Assembly: GCF_050947335.1 (NCBI RefSeq)
Contig: NC_134995.1
Coordinates: 7,788,501-7,852,500 of the forward strand
DNA from: Megachile rotundata
Taxonomy: Eukaryota > Arthropoda > Insecta > Hymenoptera > Megachilidae
Length of the DNA: 64,000 nucleotides
Direction of reading: 5' to 3'
The notes under the pieces were generated by a model that saw only the letters and a program-made list of their open reading frames with translations, made no database searches and was not told the origin of the DNA. The position numbers and the translations under genes were made by a program. Positions 55,341-64,000 of this stretch are shown one piece after another (positions within the stretch are counted from its first letter, which is position 1; each line of letters starts with the position of its first letter).

Positions 55341-57540
55341 CATATATCTGACAATATATGTATGCATCAATAGCCTAACAAAGATGTAACAGAGTGGAAT
55401 AGAAATGAAGCGTCGTAAGTTACAAATAGACATGCAACTTCAGTGACAGGCAGGGAAGTTAGAAGGATGGACTTGAATTACTCGGACAAAGACGACACGT
55501 ATCCTTTGTCGATGAATCGTGTTATCGAACCGGAGACTTCGAGCATTGGCGGATGGCAATTCAAAGCGAGACACTTAAGTCCGATCAGCGCGAATATCTG
55601 AAATTGGATAATTGGAAATCCGGCGACTAGTACCTCCAACTCTCTTTGACTACTATTCACGACGTTCAAACTACATGGACTATGAAACTACCCACAAAGA
55701 TGGGCAGAAGAATCCTGTTATTCAACTTTGTCGAACTCTATCAAAACAGGATGAATAAATAATTTAAAACTATTGAATCGCCATTTTGTGCAGGGTCTCG
55801 CTATATGACCCAATTTTGTGTAAGTGGACAGTTTTGTTTTTTGGAATATATAAAATAGAGAAAGTAATATTACATAAAACAGAATAAACAAAAAAATTAC
55901 ATAAGAAAACTACTTTCCACGGTGTTTCAAAGTAAGGGAAATTAAAATGAAAATCAAGTAGGATTAATATAAGTAATATTGCGCGTACCAAATAGAAAGC
56001 TGAAATTAAAAGATGAAACGATAGTGCTTCCAATAAATTTATGGTATATTATAGTCGTCTTCATCGTGGAATTTAATGTGTTATATAATACACAAAGTTA
56101 CACAATGTAGCAAACCGGTTACATTGGAAAATGAAATAATTTTACCAGTTTTATATAATCGTAATTACAGTGTGTCTTACTATGCACGTTACTGTGACGA
56201 TTTAATAAAAAATTTCAATCAAGATACTATAAACAAAAAAGGATCGATTGAAATACTTTTGAAGAATTTAGAGTGGTATTTCGTGTCGAAAGTAATTCAT
56301 TTGTTATCACGATTCTTTATGTTCGTTGATATAGACGGGTAAGGTAAAAGATTGCGTTATATTGGTGTACGCGAAAGGCACCCCTAAATCCGAGCATATT
56401 TTCCGGCTTTATCTCGTGTGGTTGGTGTGTAGACAGGTAGAAAACGAACGTGGCATGGGGGGTAAGCCGAAATTTTATGGTTCTTGGTAAGCAACGATAC
56501 CAATCGCTATTTTTATCTCCCCACAAACCATACTTCACCCCTTATCTTACCACTTTTTTGCTAAATTAACTTCTAGAATTAACTGTTTACCGCATAACTG
56601 TGGTGGACAAAAATACACTGCTCGGTTTAATAAATATAATACTTAAAATTAATTTTGAATTGTAATTCATTTTTATATGTTATTGGTTATTAGTGCTGGA
56701 CCAGGTTTTTAATTGGTCAAATTCTGAATATGAAAAACAAGATTTATTACTTCTGTTATGAAATACGAGTTGAATCTGCTAAAATAGAACATTGGAAACT
56801 TGATACAGGGTTTTAATAATTTAAACTAAGTTAAAAATGATATACTTTTCACGATAGAAGTTCAGTGTCCACCTATGAATTTTAACATAAATCTACTAAC
56901 TTTAGAAACCTACTAATTTTATCAATTGATACCATTCTATAACTATTCTTTCAATTATTAAATATATAAAAGCTTGTCGAGTTTACTACGAAAACTATCT
57001 ACTAAAATAAAAATACTTCCTGTGTGGTATAAATCCCTCCAGCCCTCATATCTGAAAAGAATTTAAATTGTAGAGTAGCACTCAAAGTGTCAAAAGCTTA
57101 ATCAACGTTGCTATTCTTAGAATACAATAGCATAGAGAGGATTAGATCGATCCAAGTTCCTATCGATACAATAATAGTGTCTCCACTTTGTACAGCTTCA
57201 AATAGATTCCATAGCAACAATATCATGGTATCCAGTATTTTTAGTTTATCATTCACATCTGCAGAGCACTTAATAGCGGTACTAAGAACCCTTAGTAGTA
57301 TTTGCAGTTTTCTATCGTAGAATGCAGTTTCTCATTCGTGACGAGGTATCGCCGGTTTCATTACTTGCTGCCTCACTTTTTGGGGACCCAGACCCACCGT
57401 ATACGTCCCGGTTTTTCATTTCCACCCGAATTTGTGTATCCAATAGAAATCAGGAACCGTTTCCCTCAGCCTAGTTCGTAAAAATTGTTCCACACCGAGC
57501 CCTCATCCCGTGAAACAAGCAATCGAGTAGACAGACACGA
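55341..57540. other. Single-copy stretch, no confident gene
   Basis: About 2.2 kb without arrays. Frames of 63-88 codons on both strands (55478-55669, 55770-56033, 56076-56342, 56317-56538, 57108-57320) show no recognisable domain and no consistent splice arrangement. AT-rich at 55740-56300 and 56560-57010, otherwise balanced. Confidence 0.4.
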
Positions 57541-57630
57541 GATAGATACGAGGTTCACTTCGGAACATCGGATAGATACGAGGTTCACTTCGGAACATCG
57601 AATGTAGACACGTTCAGTTTGGAACATCGT
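57541..57630. repeat. 30-bp tandem repeat, two identical units and a diverged third
   Basis: 57541-57570 and 57571-57600 are identical (GATAGATACGAGG, TTCACTTCGGAACATCG); 57601-57629 is a diverged copy ending GGAACATCG. Confidence 0.95.
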
Positions 57631-57684
57631 TCAAAATAAGTAGAAACATATCGGTGTTGGACAATTCAACCTACTTATATTAGG

Positions 57685-57935
57685 ACCTACGATATGAAGA
57701 TCTTGTTCGATCGTTGTTAAATATACTTCGACATACTGCTAGTAAAGCTTAGGTCAACATATCAATCTCGTATCAACGATTGCGTTAGCGAGGAATTTCT
57801 GGAAAATATCGGTGTTAATTCAAGCTACTTATAAATATTAGATATGAAGATCTCTGCGTTTGATCGTCGCTAAATATTGATTAGATATGAAGATCTCTGC
57901 GTTTGATCGTGGCTAAATATTGCACATAAACATCG
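57685..57935. repeat. 43-bp repeat, two close copies and a distant one
   Basis: GATATGAAGATCTCTGCGTT with TGATCGTNGCTAAATATTG at 57841 and 57884 (period 43); an older copy starts at 57691. Confidence 0.88.
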
Positions 57936-58795
57936 ATGAGTCTATATCTAATGTACCTGATCACAATTGAAGTATACGTTCTCTCAACGTACCAGAAATG
58001 AACGTGTCAGAAATTTTTCGAACTCGCTATCCCACAGCATCCTGCATCGCGAAACTTCCCACATTAATTTCTCGCGTTTTAAATTATCCCCGACTTTTGT
58101 CAGCTTTCGTATCCCCCTTTGTCCGGGGGCATCAACGAAAATGCAAGTTATAACGAGCCGGTAATAAGAACGGTCAGATTTCGTTTCCGGCGAATGACTT
58201 AAGCAGAGAGAAAGGAAAAGAAATTGAGGGGCCAATTTATCGTGGCTCTGAACCGCGAAAAGGAACAGGATGAGAAAAGAGGGTGAATAATAGGGGAGCA
58301 GGGGGAGATCACGGGGGTAAGGGTACCAGAGTGAGGAAGACAGGCGAAATAATACATAGGGAGAAAAGAAACGACGTAAAAATCGGGGAGATGGTTGCTG
58401 TATGCTCCTGATGCTGGATTCGTGATATTATTTCGCTCGAACGATACGTCTTCTTGAGGAACAAGAGAAAACCAGACAAAAAGAGATTTATTCTTCATTA
58501 AAAACATCTTTTGGCTAAGAGCTTGAATGTCATTGTTAGCAATTATTTTTTCTGGATGAGCATTTTATAAGAGGCGGGAGACAAGTCTTTGAATTTTATT
58601 TTCTGGAGAACAGAGTCAGATGTGGACAGAATTTTTATTTGTCTTTGTCATTTTTTTTAAGTAGAACTTTACGGTATCAGTTTGAAAGTGATAATTTGAT
58701 TATGTTTAAAAAATTGTTTTATTTATAAGAAAAGTGACTATGAAAATTTAATATACAAATATTATGTCTACTTTTATGAATGACCACCTTTTGAG
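57936..58795. other. Single-copy stretch, no confident gene
   Basis: Overlapping frames on both strands (57967-58164 plus, 57984-58235 and 58199-58507 minus) without recognisable features. 58200-58400 is purine-rich on the plus strand. Confidence 0.4.
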
Positions 58796-58860
58796 AAAGG
58801 TAAAAATTTATGGACATCGAATGATTAAGGCAAGGTAAGAATTTATGGACATCAAATCAA
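58796..58860. repeat. Short tandem duplication
   Basis: AAAGGTAAAAATTTATGGACATC and CAAGGTAAGAATTTATGGACATC occur about 40 bp apart. Confidence 0.8.
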
Positions 58861-59640
58861 TCAGTCGTTAAATAATTAATCGTCAAATCGTTAAGTTCAT
58901 ATAGTCCTCATATAATCCTCACATGGTCCTAAAATCCAAAAGTCCCTACATCACCAGAACCAAAGTCCTCACCTTCCCATCACCCCAAATTCCCTCCCTA
59001 AATTCCAAACTCCTAAACCTACCAAAAATTAATCTATCACTCTACGTCTCCCTCTTCGATCACATTTTCCCCACAGAAGGCAGATTTGCTGCACACAGCC
59101 GAAAATTACACTGCCCTTCTGATTATGTTTACACGTTCACACCAGCACACAACACCTTTCGGGTTCACGACACGCTCGACACCTTCTGTATCGTGTGTCG
59201 CCATATGCACGTGGAAAATTAACTTGTCCCGATCAACTCCATGGACAACGCACCTCGTCGCCTTTCGCGTACAACGGCGACGCTTCGCTTCGTGATAATG
59301 GTTGTTCGCCGAATATATTCCCGATAACGAGCGATTTCAGGAATTATCTAACGAAACCTGCCGCACGTGAGTCGACTGGGGAATCGTTAGCTGGCGCATT
59401 CGTCTCCGTGGAACGTGATACTCGGACCGCGATTGTTCGAAAGTCAGAAGTCGGTGGCGAGTATTGGGAGTTGAAAAGTGGAACTTGTTATATCTGTGGA
59501 TTTGTTTAATAGGGATGGAAATGTACATGTTTGTATACGTTTATGAAGTTGACTTTACAGGGTTTGTATATAGGTTTATTGAGGGGTCGACATTCTTTGG
59601 GTCTTTTATTTTCATTCATATGTTCATTCTAATGACCCAA
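58861..59640. other. Single-copy stretch, no confident gene
   Basis: 58890-59010 has loose TCCTCATA/TCCCTA words. 59050-59500 is balanced and carries overlapping plus-strand frames in different phases (58923-59222, 59086-59295, 59195-59509), the longest 104 codons; no domain recognised and the overlap in different phases argues against coding. Confidence 0.35.
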
Positions 59641-60419
59641 TTTCTGGGTTGTCTATGGTAGGTATGTTATTTATATTACTAGGTATTTATATTGCTCTAA
59701 TAGTAATAGAGGTGTACCTATCGTAGACAAACTAGGAATAGAATAGATAACCCAGGTATGTCCCAAATCTAGGTATATTCCGACCCAAAGTAACAGAAAG
59801 TATTATCCATTTTTCAATTCGGATCAATTATGGTCGTAGTCCTTTCAAACACCTGGAACCTCGCGCCCAGTCTGTGTCGTCTACAGTACATTGTATTACC
59901 GCATGTTCTCTTGTAAATAATACAACTGTATAAGAACTAAAACTTGTTAATATGTATCTATTAAATGCACTGTGACACATATTGTTAGCAAGACGACAGG
60001 TCGTTGTTCATAGCTATTAGATATTTTATAAAACCATGTAATTGTGAATATAAGTTGAACGACTATAGGTGTCTATAGCATAGGGTGAACGAATTTCTAG
60101 AACATCTATAGACTGACAATGGAATGAACTTTTGTCGAAGACTAAAAATAATGTACTATAAGAGTTGAATGCTGTCTTCACAAGTAGAACAACGAAATAA
60201 AATATGATAGAGAATTCTTTTCTTGAAAAGTATACAATTGATGAAAAGTATGTGGATATAAATCTAATGTAAACTAATTGAATCTAACACTAACCTAAAG
60301 TTAATATTAACGTATCTAAAAGTTTGATTAACCATTTAATAATCTGACTTCTCAGTCGTAAATGGGGCTAACCTAATTTAACTTAGGTTTGAGGTAATTA
60401 GCCTAGTCTGTAAGTTAAT
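59641..60419. other. AT-rich stretch with a small imperfect inverted repeat
   Basis: TTGTCTATGGTAGGTA at 59648-59663 is mirrored with two mismatches by TACCTATCGTAGACAA at 59716-59731, leaving about 50 bp between them. The rest is AT-rich and non-repetitive. Confidence 0.45.
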
Positions 60420-61010
60420 GCAATGTAATCATAATGTAATCTGAACATAGTGTAATCTACTGGTACTGAGATGAACCAGATATACAAATTGAAAGGGGAT
60501 GAAAAGTATGATCGATACTTTTCAAACGTGGCCTAACTGCAACACAATCTCAACTTAATTCATGATAATCTAATCTAGAAGTGAAAATTGAAGATAGACG
60601 AAAATGTACCCCTATCTGTCTCATTTTCAAACATGAGCACAACTTAATGAAACATAATAATCTAACTGAATAGAAACAAAAATTGGACATAGGTGAAAAT
60701 AGGACTTGAATACATAATTACAACCTGAAACATCAAACCACCTAATCTAACTCACCTCAGAAATAAAGACTGACAGATGAGAATAATACCTTATGAATAG
60801 TCCTCAAACGTAACCTAATTACAGCTCGACCAGCCTAATAAACTAATTTAAAAATGAAACTCGAACATGGATGAAAATAAGACATCAACAGTCGTTTTCA
60901 ACCACAACTGCAACCCAACAACCCAAGCTAAAATAACGCAACTTAAAAATAGAAGGGGATGAAAATAAGGCGTTATCAGTGGTCCTTTTAAATCGTTTCT
61001 TACAAGAACA
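60420..61010. repeat. Degenerate tandem repeat, about 92 bp units
   Basis: A GGATGAAAATA-like anchor recurs at 60498, 60598, 60692, 60776, 60870 and 60958 (spacings 84-100). Units also share a CAAACNTAACCTAANTACAAC-type stretch and TAATCTAACTNA. Confidence 0.78.
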
Positions 61011-61400
61011 ACAATAGCAGAAGTCAACTCCGGAAAATCAGAGAATCGATGAAGCCCGGTTTTCCTTACTCCCTAACGACTCTGTTTCCTCCAGGTAGAA
61101 TACCGTTGCACTGTGGATGTGTATAAAGCGTTTGTAACATCTCCCCCGGGACTCGGTCCTCGTGGGAACCCCAGTAGCAGGGGGTTTCTCGGTTACACTC
61201 AAGGATTTAAGTCGAGAACAAAGGATCTGTTCGAGGGGAGGAGTGCCGCCGGCATGGATTTCGATTACGAGATAGACAGGATTTACATCGGCCATATATT
61301 CTACGAACAGGCGAGAAACTTTTGCGCATTATCCCCGAACCATTAAACCTACTGGCTGACTATCACAATGTTTAAACCGGGGAAAATTCTGCTGGCGAAC
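61011..61400. other. Balanced single-copy stretch with an exon-like interval
   Basis: One of the least AT-rich non-repeat stretches of the right half. Holds the candidate exon at 61095-61346 and an opposite-strand frame (61038-61295) that I consider its shadow or chance. Confidence 0.4.
61095..61346 (+). CDS. Candidate terminal coding exon (doubtful)
   Basis: CCCTAACGAC (branch-point-like CTAAC) and CTCTGTTTCCTCCAG form a strong plus-strand 3' splice site ending at 61094. From 61095 one frame is open for 83 codons to a TAA at 61344-61346, rich in charged residues towards its end (GMDFDYEIDR). The composition is less AT-rich than the surroundings. There is no recognised domain, no clear AATAAA soon after the stop, and no partner exon in the window that I can link to it. 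A GTAGAA directly after the acceptor is too weak to be a donor. Either a real last exon or chance. Confidence 0.18.
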   Translation, partial: VEYRCTVDVYKAFVTSPPGLGPRGNPSSRGFLGYTQGFKSRTKDLFEGRSAAGMDFDYEIDRIYIGHIFYEQARNFCALSPNH

Positions 61401-61644
61401 GATGTCTGATAAATAAGGATCGAACCTGAGTTTCATTGCTTAGGAACAACCAATTTCGGTCATATAAATTATAAAAATACCCGAAAATAATTACTTAAAT
61501 AGTATCAATGACTCTTCAATTTGTAGCTTTAGATTTTACGAAAGAGACTGTGTACGCATTCATATTTTTAATAGAAAGTTACTAGTGGATGAAGCATGAA
61601 ACAAGTTGATGCTTTCAGGGGGTGTTTCGCCTCCCTGTGCTTTT
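61401..61644. other. Single-copy stretch
   Basis: Short AT-rich spacer without a frame. Confidence 0.4.
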
Positions 61645-62150
61645 CACATCCCTGTTAGCCATTTTCCAGTACTTTTGACAATTTTCCTGAGGTTTTTAGC
61701 CCATTTTGAAAAAGTTTGATTCCTTGACAAAATGTCGTATCTAGCACGGTTTGATCTGTACATGTGCATATGTGAGTATCTGAGTATGTGGTCAGGATAA
61801 GGTTGTATATTGATTTCACATCCCTGTTAACCACTTTCTGGTACTTTTGACAATTTTCCTAGGCTTTGTGGCCTATTTTGAGAAAGTTTGGTTCCTTGAC
61901 AAAAAGTCGTATCTAGCACGGTTTGATCTGTACATGTGCATATGTGAGTATCTGAGTATGTGGTCAGGATAAGGTTGTATATTGATTTCACATCCCTGAT
62001 AACCACTTTCCAGTACTTTTGACAATTTTCCTAGGGTTTGTAGCCCATTTTGAGAAAGTTTTTTCTCTGACAAAATATCGTATCTAGCACGGTTTGTCCT
62101 GTACATGTGCATATGTGAGTATGTGGTCAAGATAAGGTATTTTGTCGTAT
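61645..62150. repeat. 172-bp tandem repeat, three units
   Basis: CACATCCCTG recurs at 61645, 61817 and 61989 (period exactly 172). Each unit carries GTACTTTTGACAATTTTCCT, TTTGAGAAAGTTTG, GTATCTAGCACGGTTTG and CTGTACATGTGCATATGTGA. The third unit is slightly shortened. The frame at 61873-62130 is a repeat artefact. Confidence 0.93.
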
Positions 62151-63146
62151 ATGCAGTTTTTTGAAGGTTAAATAAAAATAAATTTATCGAAAATTAGTCT
62201 GTAATTTTCTACGAAGTAATTGCTGTGTAATCAGCTCATTTACAGAAGCCAGAATATTTAACTCGAAAAATATTCAGACTGAAAACAAATTTTAGAACGA
62301 GTCGACGACATAAAAATATCATAAAATGATTATACAATTTAAAGCTTGAAGTTCGATAAAAATGTCCATATAAACGTTTCATCGTTATCTCGAATACAAA
62401 ATGGCTGGTTATGAGTACAATAGCTGAGATCTAAAATTCACAATTTGATACAGAAAAAAAAAATTATAACTATATTACGTCAACTAAATGCATTAAGTAA
62501 CAGTGTACGTGACAACTGGACAATTATTAATAACATTTATCGCAACGTCAGGTTGTGACTAACAATTTCAAGAAATGATATCACAGGAGATTTGATAAAC
62601 GGCGACGGTGATTATAAAACAAATGGACGATTTATCGGGAAGAGCAACGCACTCTGAGAATTGTCTCGGTGTACAAGGAAATTGCAAGCAGCACAGATAA
62701 TTACGATACAAGTCGGTTAATGGCGGTCGTTAAAATTTATTACCGAATGAGTCACAGCAATTTGTTGGCGTACTGAACGAGCCACTAAACGGTTTTCCTT
62801 TCTCCTTACACGACGCTATTTATGTATAATGTTCCGTTTCTGTGCGAGTGAAAAATTTTTCGAAAAGCAAAATTGAACTCGTATGTGCACGTTAACATAT
62901 GTTATTCAATGTTACTGTATGGAACGTAAAAAAAATAAATGTAATGTATGGTTATGTGGTTATTCATGAATATTAAGTTACACGCTTTATAAAAAATTAA
63001 AATTTATGGTTTATGTGATTTCCAGTAAAATACTCTTCGAGTTTCATATAATCATAGATACCAACATCTTTATAATTCTAGATACATATATTACTACATA
63101 TATTCCTCTACACCTTTATATTTCTAGATCCATACAATGCATTTCT
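62151..63146. other. Single-copy stretch, no gene seen
   Basis: AT-rich with a more balanced part at 62580-62830. No array or frame of note. It ends at the TA used by element copy 4. Confidence 0.4.
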
Positions 63147-63147
63147 A

Positions 63148-64000
63148 CAGGGTGTCTCAAAATTAGTGTAAGTCCCTGAAATGGGAGGTAGTTGACGTGA
63201 TTCTGAATAAGATTTCCCTTTGCAAAAATAGGGTTTGAAGCTTCGTTTTTGAATTATTGAGAAAAAACACGGACCAATCAGAGCGCGAGGATTACGCGCG
63301 CTCAGCCAATAAGTTCGCAGCTGTCGCTCTCGCGTCTATGCATGCGTAATTCTCGCGCTCTAATTCCCTACACTCCTATTTCCACGCGTCATATCCCCTA
63401 CGCCCCGTATTTCCACGCGTTGAATCTCCACGCGGCGTAATTCCACGCGTTATATTCACTACGCCGCTATTTCCACGCGTTGAATCTCCACGCGGCGTAA
63501 TTCCACGCGTTATATTTCCTACGCCCCTATTTCCACGCGTCATATCCCCTACGCCCCGTATTTCCACGCGTTGAATCTCCACGCGGCGTAATTCCACGCG
63601 TCATATTCCCTACGCCGCTATTTCCACGCGTTGAATCTCCACGCGGCGTAATTCCACGCGTCATATTCCCTACGCCGCTATTTCCACGCGTCATATCCCC
63701 TACGCCCCGTATTTCCACGCGTTGAATCTCCACGCGGCGTAATTCCACGCGTCATATTCCCTACGCCGCTATTTCCACGCGTCATATCCTCTACGCCCCG
63801 TATTTCCACGCGTTGAATCTAAACGCGGCATAATTCTACGCGTTATATTCCCTACGTCCCTATTTCCACGCGTCATATCCCCTCGCCCCGTATTTCCACG
63901 CGGCATAATTCCACGCGTTATATTCCCTACGCCTCCTATTTCCACACGTCATATCCCCTACGCCCCGTATTTCCACGCGTTTAATCTCCACGCGATGTAA
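63148..64000 (+). mobile_element. TA-flanked inverted-repeat element, copy 4, cut by the window end
   Basis: Begins CAGGGTGTCTCAAAATTAG next to TA at 63146-63147. The left arm runs to about 63273, then the CG-rich subterminal segment (AATCAGAGCGCGAGGATTACG to CTCGCGCTCTAATTCCC at about 63366), then minisatellite to the window edge. Same orientation and same minisatellite junction as copy 1. The right arm must lie beyond 64000. Confidence 0.85.
63366..64000 (+). repeat. GC-rich 15-bp minisatellite inside element copy 4
   Basis: Units CCACGCGTTGAATCT, CCACGCGGCGTAATT, CCACGCGTCATATTC, CCTACGCCGCTATTT and CCTACGCCCCGTATTT. A super-unit of about 105-150 bp is visible (CCACGCGTCATATCCCCTAC recurs at about 63534, 63684 and 63776). 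Frames 63376-63597 and 63527-63748 (minus) are repeat artefacts. Confidence 0.9.

Noticed and set aside
58199..58507. 102-codon minus-strand frame
   Set aside because: No recognisable domain, overlaps another frame on the same strand, and follows purine-rich composition.
59195..59509. 104-codon plus-strand frame
   Set aside because: Overlaps two other plus-strand frames in different phases and shows no domain or splice context.

Overview
This window looks like gene-poor, AT-rich nuclear DNA of an animal, most likely an insect; a hymenopteran is my guess from the general style of the sequence, not something proved by a gene. There are no bacterial-style operons, no ribosome binding sites, no dense reading frames, no tRNA or rRNA gene, and no protein family I recognise. 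Almost every long open frame lies inside a tandem repeat whose unit length is a multiple of three. I therefore assign no confident protein-coding gene. A few exon-like intervals are listed as low-confidence candidates.

The window is dominated by tandem repeats, which cover roughly half of it. One super-family recurs in more than ten blocks: arrays in which AATT recurs about every 8 bp. Examples are 1024-1290 (about 64 bp units), 5400-7860 (48 bp), 9341-9770 (32 bp), 14936-15365 (32/64 bp), 21361-22040 (8 bp), 24561-25480, 28916-29600 (8 bp) and 39540-40480 (48 bp). Other arrays have different units: 152 bp (12461-13060), 110 bp (19425-19905), 134/120 bp with hairpins (22641-23935), 15 units of 119-137 bp (35731-37665), 202 bp with a perfect palindrome (41891-42700), a GTAC-rich array (54061-55340), 92 bp (60420-61000) and 172 bp (61645-62150).

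Mobile elements are all small and non-autonomous. Four copies of one TA-flanked inverted-repeat element occur at 1976-3149, 15953-16791, 32912-33267 and 63148-64000 (cut by the window end). Three carry a GC-rich 15-bp minisatellite at the same internal junction, and the 356-bp copy lacks it. A second Tc1/mariner-style element with 27-bp terminal repeats lies at 9935-10525, and a foldback element with 280-bp arms at 27620-28341. A large inverted duplication with arms of about 1.36 kb occupies 46205-47566 and 49538-50897, with a diverged third piece at 51019-51120.

The main hints of a gene are splicing signals on the minus strand. At 18483-18506 a polypyrimidine tract and CAG run straight into GTAAGT, the arrangement of a recursive splice site in a long intron. 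At 29839-29877 a 39-nt interval open in one frame lies between a good acceptor and a good donor. Together they suggest, but do not prove, that the window or part of it is a long intron of a gene read right to left. The remaining single-copy stretches hold nothing I can name.
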